The position numbers and the translations under genes were made by a program. A DNA stretch of 64,000 nt from Tetranychus cinnabarinus. Its lineage: Eukaryota > Arthropoda > Arachnida > Trombidiformes > Tetranychidae. The DNA lies in the NCBI GenBank assembly GCA_022266195.1, contig WHVY01000001.1:11532001-11596000 (forward strand). The letters run 5' to 3'. Position 1 is the first letter of the stretch. Each line of letters starts with the position of its first letter. Under the pieces are notes generated by a model that saw only the letters and a program-made list of their open reading frames with translations, ran no database searches and was not told where the DNA came from. Below are positions 14,949 to 26,874 of the stretch, one piece after another.

Positions 14949-16058
14949 TTATTCATAAAGAAAATTTGCCAAAGCCAGAATTATAGTCAGCGACAACGTC
15001 ATCATTGATGCAATAAACTGTGTATTTATGGTGAAAAGATTCGCAAAGGTAAAGCCAACATCGGTGAACAAAACTCGTCCCATGAAAATTGCATTCTGTA
15101 AATTATTGATAATATGGAGTTTAATGTAAGATTGAAATCATTAGAAAGGGATAAGAAAAGCTCTAACCTCGTATTTCAGTTCCATTGTATCAAGTTCAAA
15201 GGAAATCTCATAAAGATTATCCAAACTTTTTCGCGACAAGAAATTGACTGAAACCAATTTAATGGTTAGATAAATCATTAATAAAGTGTCAACAATAAAA
15301 TGAGATAACCAATAAATATTCTTTGACGGATGAGGTCCAAACGCACATACAATATTCATTATGGTGTAACAAGCATATTGAACATAAAAAAAGGTAACAT
15401 AATACCGAAAGTAGTTTTCAACTGATCGAGTGGCTTTAATCGCATAACTGTAATGTCGACGGTAATTTTTCAGTGAATTTGGGTCAATTGCTTGTTTGCT
15501 CATTAATGAATCGACTCTTGAATTGACCAGTTTAAATGCTACTTGTAAATAAATACTAGCTCCAATAATTTCTCTGATGATGAACAAATTTACATTTGGA
15601 TAGATTAAAAGCATGAAAAAATAAACAATTTCACCAATTCCAAGAAGATTGTAATTAGCGAAAAAATGCCCCAAATTAAGAGATAGTCCAATGACTACAA
15701 AGATTGAGAATACAACATTTTTGCACATTTGATGTCGAGTTATGAATCCTTTGAACTCACAATCTTGATCCACTCCAATTGCATGCAAATTTTCCAAATA
15801 AGAAACAGTTTTGTGGCATTTAATCAGAAACAAAATGATGATACAACGAAAAACGACCAAAATTATATTGATTGTAGCTCGGCACATAGCGAACATATTC
15901 ATTTTAGAGTTCAACTGGAAATCCCAGGTATATGAATAAAGAGCAATCATCAATGCAAAACAAATTAAATTCACTGTAAATAAAAATAATCGCTTGTAGG
16001 TTCCATAATAAGATTTAATTTCGACGAAATGATTCTCTCTTGGCTCTTCGGGATTCAT
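14949..16058 (-). CDS. Gustatory receptor-like seven-transmembrane chemoreceptor
   Basis: Arthropod gustatory receptor family protein, expected to be a plasma-membrane ligand-gated channel in contact chemosensory neurons. Two exons: 16058-15168 (297 codons) and 15095-14949 (48 codons plus TAA), joined across a 72-bp phase-0 intron (donor GAG/GTTAGA, acceptor TTTACAG). Product 345 residues. Hydrophobic segments start at about residue 24 (LFLFTVNLICFALMIALYSY) and recur through the protein; there is no signal peptide. Exon 2 encodes the last helix and contains TINTQF, which fits the C-terminal TY(h)QF-type signature of the family. Starting at 16058 places a hydrophilic, negatively charged N terminus inside the cell, as expected for this family. 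The ligand cannot be predicted. Family assignment rests on topology plus the TM7 motif, since these receptors are very divergent. Confidence 0.85.
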
Positions 16059-17490
16059 TTTTGTTTAAATCTTGGCTTTAAAATTTAAATTCACCTTATA
16101 TTTATTCAAATGATCAGAAATAAACTAGTGTTTTGTGCGTTTAAAGAAACCAGACCTAACGAGCAACTAAACTAATAGATCGGAAAACTACAGGCAATTA
16201 TCCATTCAATGTATTCATATGTGAATTGAAACAAATTCAACTGAATTTTGAGTTTCAAAAAGCTTTTGTATCCTTTCATTGCAAGTGTCCCTTGAATCTC
16301 GAAACAAATCAATCAATTTTTGGTTCCAAATTCAATAATAAATATCGGATCATTTAAGGAACAAAAGCTTAAATCTGCTAAAAAACTCAGCCTTTTAATA
16401 GTTATAAAGAAAAGGGGAAAATTTTCTTTTGAATAAGCCTGTATTTTATTCAAGATCGATTCCAAGAATTGGTCAATAAAACATAATACCGTTTAGAAAA
16501 ATGATTGATAGTAAACTATGATTTTTCATTGTGAATAGGAATTATAACTCAACTAATCTTTTCATTTCTGATTTTATCAGTAAAATGACATTCCCTGGAC
16601 AGAAAATATCTATTTTTAATTTAAAAAATTGAATAATCATATGAATGCGGACAAATAATGCAGAGATATCACATCGTTTTTTACGAAAGTAAATGGAAAT
16701 TGAAAAGAAAAATTTTATTTCCTGATAAAAAAGATTCTATTTTTATTTTTTGTTACGATTCTTTGCTCAAGATTGTGTTACAAGAAATATTCAATAAGAA
16801 GTAATCGTTTGAAAGCAATTTTGATCAGTTTTTGTTCAAAATTAAATGTTTGCTGACTTTTAGCATGAAAAAGGTTTTAGGTTATTAATAAAAACTATTG
16901 AAAAGGAGTAAGAATGAATAAAATATTGTTAATTTAAGCAAATAAAGTTTAGAGATCCTTTTTTCTCGATGCAAATAAAAGACTAGCATTTTAAACAAAT
17001 TGAATTAATAAAGTAAATCAAAATAAACAAGGCAAGTTTAGTTTTAAAGTGATCTGATTCCTTCTAATATTTCATCATTTTAGCTATAAATTGATTGCCA
17101 TCAATTTAATATGTGTTAATTTTTGAAAGATTAATTCAAGTATAATTCAAACTGATTAAATTGTCACAATTAACACAGTCACAGTTAAGTTAAACAAAGC
17201 AATATTTATCACAGAAAGCTTTTAGGAATCAGACATGAGAGGTACTGCCATCTTGTTGTGCATCATTAAGTATTAATAATCAAAACATAAATCGGTGCAA
17301 CTTTCATTCCATGAAATTCATGGTGAAAGTTTTATGAAAATTGATCTCACCCAAACAAGTTCCCTCTAGCTGAACTGAATGGAAACTGAATATTAAAACA
17401 TAAACAAAACATTTTGATTCACATTTTATTATGTCTCTTAGTTGCGATCAACCGACATGTTTCAATTGACAGGTTGATCAACTTTAAAAT
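16059..17490. other. Intergenic region upstream of the first ABCC gene
   Basis: No coding region recognised. From about 17189 onward the sequence is nearly identical to the region starting at about 34023 and marks the left end of the ABCC duplication. It contains a palindrome at 17299-17331 that is also present upstream of the second copy (34135-34167). Confidence 0.6.
17299..17331. promoter_or_regulatory. Near-perfect palindrome upstream of ABCC copy 1
   Basis: Arms AACTTTCA-TT-CCATGAA and TTCATGG-TGAAAGTT pair around the centre with only a two-base bulge. It lies about 160 bp before the inferred start codon and is kept unchanged at 34135-34167 in the duplicate. It could be a dimeric transcription-factor site, but the sequence alone does not show a function. 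Confidence 0.35.
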
Positions 17491-20400
17491 ATGCGCTTTG
17501 ATTCAATTAATTTTGTGTTTGTTTGTGGTAACTCATCTCTTTGGGTAAGCTTCATTGAATTGTGTCAAGCATAACGATGTTTAATCTTTCTTAGAGCTTC
17601 AATATGATTAAATCCATGAGGATTATTACATCATTATTTACCTAATTAAATACCTTTTAATCCTCGTTTACTAATCAGCTGTTATTTCCAATTTTTAGGA
17701 ACATGATTCGTTATGGAGTTCATCTAAACCCGGATTAACACAATGTTTCAAGAGGACAATACTTAACTGGTTGCCAACGATTTTTCTTTGGTTTTTTTGT
17801 TTCTTTGAATTTTTAAGGATCGCTAAAGTGAAAAACAAGACAATTGAATGGAATCGCCATAATTTTATTCGTATAATTTTATCGTTGGCTTATGTATTTT
17901 TAAATGACTTACAATTTGGATGCATATTTTACAAGTCAGCAGATTCAATAACTCCTGTTGATTTACATGTCCCTTTGGCTAATGTTTCATCTCTCGTAAG
18001 TAATAGCTTATCATGTCATCCATAGATGATACTTGACTTTAATTGAATTAATAAATGTATGTTGTAATTGTTTGATAATGATATGTAAAACTTTGCATTG
18101 TGATTAGTTATTGTCGAGAGCAGATGCAATTCAATTTCTGTCTACTCAACTTCATGGGAAGTTTGATATAAATAACATGGTTTTGTGATATATTTTCCCT
18201 TATTTTTCTTATTTCAGACATTAATCATTTTCTTCTTCTATTACCACCGACTTCTTGGAATTCATACCAGTGCTGTGATATGGATTTATTGTTTTTTACA
18301 AACAATCACTACATTTTTAATCACTTATCAAACGTGGATTGGCGCACAAAATCATTCAACATTTGAATTTATCATATTTAACCTCCAATTTGGTGTGATT
18401 TTATCACTCCTGATTGTTATTTCATTTGCTGATGGACCAATTATTAATGTTGCATATCTGGAGACCAATGAGCAAGTTGATGTACAAAGCAAACATTTGA
18501 TTCCAGAAAATGAAGTATCATTCCTTAATCAGCTTACCTTTTGGTGGTTCAATAATTTAATATTTCTTGGCAGAAAAAAAGAAATAACTATCGATGATCT
18601 CTGGGATCTTCCAGATGACAGCAAAACTGAAAACCTTTACAAGTCATTTGAAGCTGATTTGTCTACAGCCAAAAGAGGATCAAAGTCAAATATTAATTTA
18701 GTATCAGCTTTGTTGAAAAAATTTTGGGGACATCTGGTTTTGCTATCAATTTTTCAATTTTTGACCAATATTTTATCTCTAATCTCTCCCCTTTTCATAA
18801 AGTAAGTTGCCAAATGTTTAGCATATGAATCTCAATTCATGTATTACATGTTGTATATATTTTCCTTTTCAGATTGCTGATAAGTTTTATTGAGAAAAAA
18901 TCATCTGTTCCAATATGGCATGGATTCATGATTGCTGGTTCAATGTTTATCGTTTCGTGTATTGAAAATCTGATTAATGCTCAAGATTCATATTTGCACA
19001 ATACTGTCGGAGAAAAGGTTTATGCAATAATTTGTGCATCAATATTCAGAAAATCCCTTTATCTTGGCGCTAAAGCAAAGAAAAAAGTATCTTCTGGTAA
19101 AATAGTCAATTTGATGACATCTGATTCTCAGAAATTTCATTATTTGATGTTTTCATTGAATCACTTATGGTCTATCCCGTTACGAATTATTTGCAGTTTG
19201 CTTATTCTTTATTCTGAATTGGGGTACTCGGCATTTGTCGCGATATTCATTGTGATTGGCACATCTTTAGCCAATAGAATTATATCGAAACGATATAAAA
19301 GGTTGCGTCAAGAACACAGCAAAATAAACGACAAAAGAATCGAATCTATTTACGAAATACTAAACAGTATTCGAATAATCAAATTCTATGCCTGGGAAGA
19401 ATCTTTCATCAAAAAAACCAATAAGCTAAGAAAAGAAGAGATGGAACTTTCGAGAAAAATGACTTACATGGATTCCTTGTCCTCATTTTTCTGGTCCTTT
19501 TCATCCTCGATGGTTTCTGTTGGAACTTTTGCTATTTATGTTTTGGTTCAAGGAGGAATACTCACAGCGCAAAAAGCTTTCGTCTCTTTATCCTATCTAT
19601 CAAACCTTAAATCAGACCTGATTCGTCTCTTTTACTTCATAATATCTCTAAGAAAGGTATATAATAGTCCTCATTATCTAACTAAAGATTGGATGAACAT
19701 TTTATTATTTCCATAACTCTAATTCATTTAGAAAAGACAACTATAAAACGATCACCAAGTGTGCTAAATTTAATCATTATTAATGCATTTTTACTAATTT
19801 ACGTCTTTTGTTTCTTTCAGGATTTAGAATCTATTAAAAGGGTTAATGAATTTTTAAATCTCGATGAACTTGATTCATATGTAACGCGATATATTAATGA
19901 ATATGACATTTCTGTCGAAAATTCTGACTTTAAATGGAGCAAAAAACGAAAGAGTAAAAAAAAATTTATGGACAAGTCTCAAGATGATTCGAGGGATGAT
20001 TCAGATGATTCAGACGGTTCAGAGAACGAAGAAGAATCTGTTTCCCCTTTTTATACAGAACCAGATTTAAAAAATATCAATATGAATGTTAAACCAGGCT
20101 CATTTGTGGCGATTGTTGGATCTGTTGGCTCAGGAAAAAGTTCATTATTAAGTGCAATTTTGGGTGAAATGGAAATAGTTTCAGGCCTTGTCAACATCAA
20201 TGGAAAATCGAAGATTGCTTATGTTTCACAGCAAGCATGGATTCAAAATGCAACTATACGTGATAATATTTTATTTGAAAACCCTTTCAATAAAACTAGA
20301 TATGAAGAGATTATTTCAGTTTGTGCTCTTGAACCTGATCTTGCTTATCTACCTAAAGGAGATAAAACTGAAATTGGTGAAAAAGGAATCAACCTTTCTG

Positions 20401-22976
20401 GTGGCCAAAAACAGAGAATCAGTTTAGCACGAGCTTGTTATAGTGATGCTGACATATTCATTATGGATGATCCGTTGAGTGCTGTTGATGCTCATGTATC
20501 TAAACATCTATTTAACCAAGTGTTGAACTCAAAAAGCGGGATTCTCCGGGATAAAACTCGAGTTTTAGTCACAAATAAATTGGATATTTTATCTAATGTT
20601 GACTATATTTATGTGCTCAACAATGGCCGAACAAATGAAGCTGGAACTTATCAGGAGTTGGTTAATTCAAGAGGAGATTTCTATAATTTAGTAAAACAAT
20701 TTACTTTTACTTCGAATGAACAAAATTCTGATGAATATTTCCAAGTTATAAACACAGAAAAATCATTGGTACATAATGAAGGAGAAATAATGACAAATGA
20801 ACATAAAGGAGATAAAGAGGAAGATCCAGAGGAAGATACAAAAACTGGAAGAGTGAAATGGCCTGTGTATCTGGAATATTTCAAAATGATCTCATTCTTT
20901 TGGATTGCTGTTATGGTAATATCCGCGCTTTTGTCATCTTGTTCATCTTTAATATCTGATATTTGGCTATCGAAGTGGTCAATTGATCACTTATCGAGTG
21001 ACTTTTCACCAAACTCTGTGAAAATGAGACTTGCAGTTTATGCTGGTTTAGGAATCGCTCAAGGTTAATAACGTTTGTAAATATTTTGTGCTTTATTCAA
21101 TTTAATTTAGAATACATTTTAATAAAAATAATCATGATTTCAGGTCTTTTAACCATTACGGATTCTTTGGTTTTTTTTCATGGATCATTAAATTTAGCTA
21201 TTAAAATTCACCGAAATTTATTATTTGGAATTCTTCGAGCTCCTATCGCCTTCTTTGACCGCACTGCCACTGGCACTATAATCACTCTCTTCTCAAGAGA
21301 TTTGCAGCGAGCAGATTCAAGTCTACTTCAATGCACACTGTGAGTATGAACTTTTTTGAATTTCCTATTACAATTTGTATTTGGAAATAACTTAAAATAT
21401 CAAATTTATTAAATTGAAATACATTTATCGATAGTAAACACCAGTCAAAAATGTCCAGGCTGCATAGATACGTGTATATTATTTCAAGCTTATTTTTATT
21501 ATATTATTTGCATAGGATTAATCAATTTATTATATTTCAAATCTTATTTCAGGATGTTTTTCAGTTCTCTGGTACACGCAATATCTCATTACGCTGTTAT
21601 ATTCTTTAACATACCGTTATTGATTTTTGTTCTCATACCAATTTGTTTGCTTGATTGGTATATTCAGCGCATTCATAATCCTCTATCGCGTCAACTTCAA
21701 CGCATTTCTTCCAGTGCTAGTTCGCCCATCTATTCGCATTTTAGTGAAACTTTAAATGGTTTGAATACAATTCAAGCTTTTGGAGCAACTGGTCGATTCA
21801 TATCAAAATTTTCACAGAAATATGATAGAAACGTAATCCATTCCATAGCATGTTCTGTCTCTAGCATATGGCTCGACATAAGATTGAATTTTTGTGGCCA
21901 TTTGATAAAACTATTTGCCGTTATATTTGTTGTACTCAGACGAGAATCCATTGACTCTGGTGTTGTTGGACTTATATTGACATATGCTCTTAATGTAACC
22001 AGTTCTTTTTCCCGATTAGTACGATATCCTTCGTACATTGAGTCCAACGCAATTGGTTTTGAACGTTTATTAAGCTATTCAAAATTGGAAAGTGAGGCTG
22101 ATTGGTATAAAGGCAAAATTGAACCAGAAGATAGTTGGCCTGAAAAAGGATCAATAAAGTTTGATCGCTATGAGACTCGTTATTCTCCTAATAATGAGCC
22201 TGTTTTAAAAGGGATAACAGCTCATATTAAAGCCAAAGAAAAGATTGGAATCGTTGGAAGAACTGGAGCTGGAAAATCAACTATAACATTATCTCTATTT
22301 AGACTCTTGGAACCATCAAGCGGAGCAATTTATATTGATAATTACAATATAAGTGATTTGCCATTGCATGTTTTGCGATCTCGTCTTGCAATCATACCTC
22401 AAGATCCGGTCCTTTTTGCTGGTACATTAAGATTTAATTTGGATCCTTTCAGCCAAAATTCAGATAATGATATTTGGTCAGCACTCTCCCTCGTTTACCT
22501 CAAAGATTATTTCACTAAAATTGGTGAAGATCTTGATTATAATATTGATAAAGATGGCGCCAATTTGAGTGTTGGCCAGAAACAACTTCTTTGCTTAGCT
22601 CGAGCTTTGCTAAAAAAGCCTAAAATTCTGAGTAAGTAATTAGCTTTTACTAACTAGATTTTGTTATTACGTGATTAATATCATTAGGATTACCTGATCG
22701 GATTAATAATACATATTTTGTTCAATTCTAGTTCTTGACGAAGCCACAGCAGCAATTGACTTGGAAACTGATAATTTGATACAGAAGACAATTCGCTCAC
22801 AATTTAAAGATTGTACAATTTTAACCATTGCCCATCGATTGCATACCATTTTAGATTCTGATCGAGTAATGGTTTTAGATAATGGACAAATTGTTGAATT
22901 CGATGTGCCTAAAATTTTATTGGACAACAAAGAATCCGTTTTTTATTCTCTTGCTAAAGATGATAAACTGATTTGA
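17491..22976 (+). CDS. ABCC-family (MRP-type) ABC transporter, tandem copy 1
   Basis: Full-length multidrug-resistance-protein-like exporter, expected at the plasma membrane exporting anionic or conjugated compounds. Eight exons: 17491-17544, 17699-17995, 18218-18801, 18873-19656, 19821-21063, 21144-21339, 21553-22631 and 22732-22976; all phases agree, giving 1,493 residues. Order: TMD0 (exons 1-3), an L0 linker containing LTFWWF, TMD1 (exon 4), an acidic Asp/Ser linker, NBD1 with GSVGSGKSS (about residue 673), LSGGQKQR and IMDDPLSAVDAH, TMD2 (end of exon 5 to exon 7), NBD2 with GRTGAGKST (about 1288), LSVGQKQL and LDEATAAID. NBD1 has Asp in place of the catalytic Glu after Walker B, as is usual in MRPs. 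The last intron splits NBD2 Walker B. The short exon 1 (MRFDSINFV...) is inferred from its ATG, GT donor and phase-0 join, and is the least certain part. AATAAA at 23094-23099. Substrate unknown. Confidence 0.92.
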
Positions 22977-23114
22977 TATTTTATACTTAAGTTGAACAAT
23001 TTTTGCTCAATTATTACATTTTTTACTGCAACTAATGAATGAAAATAATCATTTAGTTAAATGATTTACTTTTGCATGATAATATTTCGTTAAAATAAAA
23101 TATTTCTTTATATA

Positions 23115-23202
23115 CAGCCACGGATTAAGTCTGAATTTATCAGATAATCAACTATATGCGTATCTGTCTTTGAATGTGTACAAAACTTAATGTCCGTGGC
23201 TG
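23115..23202. mobile_element. 88-bp Tc1/mariner-like MITE
   Basis: Ends CAGCCACGGA-TTAAGT and, on the other strand, CAGCCACGGACATTAAGT form terminal inverted repeats, flanked by TA on both sides (23113-23114 and 23203-23204). The matching place downstream of ABCC copy 2 (about 39920-39935) lacks the element, giving an empty site. No coding capacity. The TA duplication suggests mobilisation by a Tc1/mariner transposase. Confidence 0.85.
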
Positions 23203-23268
23203 TATTATTGTTGACTTTAATGCATTACTCCTTTGATAGACTAATTGAGTTCAAACAAAATCCATCTA

Positions 23269-23793
23269 CAGTGAGGTACCAGTAATTGCGACTCTCTTGA
23301 AATAGCACAAAAGCTATTTAACGAGCAAATGTTTTCTAATTAGCAAAATTAATTGCAAAAATCTAAATAGTTTTGTTCAAGGTCTTCTTTTGACCAGATA
23401 TTGCAATGAACAATTCAAAGAGTTTCTAATTTTTTGAATTTTATGTTAAAAACGTCGAAAAATGTTGATTATAATCACATTTATTCAAATATTTGAATGT
23501 CTTTATTAATCAAATGGGTTTTTGTGCCGTGGCGGCGACACTGTCGCTGGTGCGCAACTACAATTTTGTATTTCATTACATTTTCATAGGACAAGTTAAA
23601 CTTGGTTACATTTTTCAAAGGGGGGAAGTACAGAAGAAGAGAGAAACAGAGAGGAGAAACCATAGGGCCAGAGAGAGACTCGAACCCGGGGTTCCATATG
23701 TCATTGCCGAAACCCTTAACCACAGGGCTGAATGTAAACAACCTATGTAAGGGGTCTTATATAAATTTAGTCGCAATTACTGGTACCTCACTG
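23269..23793. mobile_element. 525-bp TIR element flanked by TA
   Basis: Perfect 25-bp terminal inverted repeats beginning CAGTGAGGTACCAGT, with TA at 23267-23268 and 23794-23795. The orthologous position beside ABCC copy 2 (near 39992-40000) is unoccupied. No transposase is encoded, so it is non-autonomous. It carries a tRNA-like block on the minus strand, listed separately. Confidence 0.85.
23598..23735 (-). repeat. tRNA-derived SINE-like segment nested in the TIR element
   Basis: On the minus strand an A-box-like TGTGGTTAAGGG (complement of 23713-23724) is followed about 26 bp later by a B-box-like GGGTTCGAGTC (complement of 23677-23687), the order and spacing of an RNA polymerase III internal promoter. 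The rest does not fold as an intact tRNA. A purine/pyrimidine-biased stretch follows. It is best explained as a SINE head or decayed tRNA. Confidence 0.5.
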
Positions 23794-23945
23794 TATTAAT
23801 AAAATAAACAAAATATTTATTCGATATTTATTAAAAAAGTGGAACCCACGATCATAACTGATCGTTAGTTATACGAAAACGATTATTTCACATTCTAATA
23901 AATGAAAGAAATGAAAGAAATAAAATTAATAAAAACACCGGATAA

Positions 23946-24158
23946 TTATTTTATGCACACATTATTCACATTCTTGATGTCGATTGATATATGTTTGATT
24001 AAATTCTGAACACGGGATGAAAATCGCACATTTCGGCTGTCCTCCTTAGTAGTATAAAAAACCAATTCCTGTCTCAATGCCAAAACCGGTTTCGCGTTAA
24101 TTTTAAATGAAAGTAAACTTGATTTAAATTGAAAATTTATTTCTGGACTTGAACCCAA
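23946..24158 (-). other. Open frame of about 70 codons, unrecognised
   Basis: Minus-strand frame ending in a lysine-rich tail (last residues NVNNVCIK) with no ATG near its upstream end. It lies directly downstream, on the same strand, of the broken coiled-coil gene at 24211-24530 and could be a remnant of it or of another small gene. Composition is plausible for coding but no family was recognised. Confidence 0.25.
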
Positions 24159-24210
24159 GTGTCACCTTGGGTGTCAACCATAAGTTTATTAAAAACAAAA
24201 CTTTGATTTT

Positions 24211-24530
24211 TCAAAATGTTTTGATTGAATTTATTTCTTCGTTCAATCGATAAATTAAAAAATGAGCATTTGCAACTAAACTCTCCAACATCTTAATAGT
24301 TGCACTTTGTTGGTCGATTTGCGCTTGCATATCTTTGATAGTGTTTTCCATGGTTGATACTGAAGGAACCGGTTGAACTTGCACCGCGTTTTACTCAAAA
24401 ACTTATCCACATAAGTTTGTAAATTTTCAGGTAGCTCAGCTTGTGGTTGCTAACAGGATAGATCCATTAGAGAGAAAGTTATCGTTTCATCTCCGAAAAG
24501 ATTTTCAATGGTCGATGAAACTTGAAACAT
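24211..24530 (-). pseudogene. Small coiled-coil protein gene, broken
   Basis: From ATG at 24530-24528 a frame reads MFQVSSTIENLFGDET and meets TAG after 26 codons. The same frame continues with PQAELPENLQTYVDKFL. A one-base shift near 24395 then opens a frame with a heptad-rich segment (TMENTIKDMQAQIDQQSATI...) ending at TGA 24213-24211. A TATAAAA on the minus strand (complement of about 24617-24623) sits about 90 bp upstream of the ATG. One stop and one shift make it a likely pseudogene of a protein of about 105 residues. No family recognised. Confidence 0.45.
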
Positions 24531-24710
24531 TTTCAATGACTGATGAACAATAAAATGAACTTATGATGAGATGAAGATGGATTCAACTGATGACTTAAGT
24601 TCAATTTCAACGAATTTTTATACCAATTCAGATAGAACCGCACTTCAGCTTCATTATAATAAATACATTGAAACATAGATAGCATAATTTGCCCTCAGAA
24701 ATCGGAAATA

Positions 24711-26190
24711 CACCGTGATCCATTTGGTTCCAACAAACAAAGATGACTCATTGAAGGGGTTGTTATGTAATAATCTAAAACAAAACATGTGTTTGTAGTC
24801 CTAAGTAGTGGTTATTATTTCCTAATGTTTATCCATTTTTTCACTGGTAGTAATAAATATTCCAAGGTATGTTGATTCACTTATTGTTGCTGATGAAGGC
24901 ACTGATGTTAGACTTATGCAATTAAGAGGAGAAGAATGGATTAATGATATTTTCCAACAGGATGGAGCTCCTCCCCATACCGCTGGTGATACAACTAGGT
25001 CAGACGATCGCTCGCCGAAATCGGAGCGTTAGAACAGATTGAATCTATCGTATTTTTATTGCAATGTTTCGTAAAATTTACTTGCTGAAAGAAACATTTG
25101 GCAATTTGATAGATTCAAATGTTAACCGCTAAATATTGACCAGGTCCTAGTTGGAACTCAGACTACTCACGATCTGTTTCAACTTACAACGGAAGCTTCT
25201 CTGTTTTGATAATTTATGCCAAAATGAAGTCAAACGACTTCATTTTCTTCCTCTAACTTCTTTCGTCATCATTTGAAGCATCTTTATTTCGAACTTCAAT
25301 CTTTCTACCAATGAGGCCTTTGAAACTATTCACTTTGCATCCTCTTCAATATTTGACTGAAACATAACTCATGATCATCTAATGCGAAAAAGTGGACAAC
25401 GATCAATGCACCATTCATTTAACATCGTTGGTTGAAGCACATTTAATATGAGTTTTTCAGTATTTGCCCGTGTTTTCAGCCATATCAGTTCAAATATAAG
25501 TACCATAATGATGATCTTTTGTGAGTATGATGAAAAACCATCAAAAATTTATAAATGACCTTCAAATGACCTCTCAAGGTCAAAGGTCGAATTCCCGAAA
25601 AATGACCTCTGATGGCCTTGAAAGTCTTTTCAGCACATCTGCACAAATTGTTCGAAGTATGTTTTTAGTTTCAAGTGATTAAGGCAAGTGGTTTAGGTGA
25701 TATGGCCGCTGACAGAAACCAAAAAGACGATTTTCAAAATGGCTAAGCTGAGTTAAAATATTCACTTCGCTTTGCTACGCTCCGATAATTATTTTACTAA
25801 AGAGTATTTTTAAAACAAATTTGATCTCTCAAAAAACGGATTATGAAATCCAATGGCCACCTTATTCCCCTGATCTCTCCCCATGTGATTTCTTCCTCTG
25901 GGGGTATATTAAAGACAAAATTTATTATGAAAATTTTTATTACAATTCAATTGATGAATTGAAAAAAGCAATAGAGGAAGCTATAAAAGCAATACCTCAA
26001 CATATTATTCAAAAAGTTATCAATAATTTTCTCAAAAGAATTAGATTGTGCCTTGAAGTTGACGGTAAAACGTTTGAACAATTTGTAAATAAAAGAAACG
26101 ATTGAACGTTATAAGTAGACAACCCCTTCAATTATGACGTAAAAAAGCTATTAGTCATCATTGTTTGTTGGAACCAAATGGATCACGGTG
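24711..26190 (+). mobile_element. Tc1/mariner-superfamily transposon with intact ends and a disrupted transposase
   Basis: Inverted terminal repeats of about 38 bp with one mismatch, beginning CACCGTGATCCATTTGG, bounded by TA at 24709-24710 and 26191-26192. Inside, two transposase pieces lie in order: FQQDGAPPHTAGD near 24953-24991 (the second catalytic Asp region of DDE transposases) and WPPYSPDLSPCDFFLWGY near 25848-25902 (third catalytic acid region), continuing to a stop at 26105. In an intact relative these motifs are about 45 residues apart; here about 850 bp of unrelated DNA separates them. The N-terminal half, including the first catalytic Asp, is missing or unrecognisable. Total 1,480 bp. 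Confidence 0.85.
25556..25608. promoter_or_regulatory. Cluster of nuclear-receptor-like half-sites
   Basis: Five TGACCT/AGGTCA-type hexamers in 53 bp: TGACCT at 25556, 25567 and 25603, and a direct repeat AGGTCA-A-AGGTCG at 25577-25589 with DR1 spacing. It lies in the DNA inserted inside the transposon at 24711-26190. Such half-sites are typical for nuclear receptors; whether any receptor binds here is unknown. Confidence 0.35.
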
Positions 26191-26874
26191 TAAGTTGGTC
26201 ATCATAGATTTTTGACATTATAATTTGACATTATTTATTACGAACATATTAATTTTAACAAAGTTCAAGAAAAAAATGCAACCTTCAATGCAACGAAGCA
26301 ATGAAAATTTATCTAGGTTAACTAGATTAGATCTTCCAAGTCCAATCATTAATAATCATAAATGTGAAAAGAATTAGTAGATCAGTTTCTACTTGAGCAT
26401 TAAACTTAGTATATAAATGAAGAAAATTTGTTCATTCAATTCATTCCATCATCATATTATCAAATAATCATCAAGTAAATCATAAATAGGTTTTCGAACC
26501 TGACTTTGATCAAATTTAACTGCAGAATTACTCATCTGGTTTTGATGCTTTATATATTGCATATATTGCTAGATAGCTCTAATTGTGCGTAAAACAACGA
26601 TAGTTCGCACGTCTGAATCCAACCAGTAGTGTACACGGAGGGACCAAATAGGTTTTTGAGCTGACATTAGATGCAATACCAACCAACCAACTCACACCAT
26701 CTATTGAAGGATAAAGTAACTAAACTCAAATTAAATGATCAGTATTTGCAGCAAAAGATGGTAGTATTGAACAGCTGTACGGATTTAATTGTGGATATTG
26801 AATGACTTTTGTTTTTTTATTCATTGCAAAACATATTGTTTATACTTTTGCTCTTATTCATTTAAATCATAGTA
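26191..26874. other. Non-coding stretch with a TATA-like motif
   Basis: No gene recognised. A TATATAAA at 26410-26417 followed by a T/C-rich stretch resembles a core promoter on the plus strand, but no convincing reading frame follows within 400 bp. Confidence 0.35.

Noticed and set aside
19689..19820. In-frame ATG upstream of ABCC exon 5 (also at 36609 in copy 2)
   Set aside because: Both lie in the intron preceding conserved acceptor sites; joining exon 4 to exon 5 gives the continuous transporter.
24036..24180. Possible tRNA-Asp-like sequence and a B-box-like GGGTTCAAGTCC on the minus strand
   Set aside because: No acceptor stem pairs and the A box and B box do not belong to one cloverleaf; overlaps an open frame.
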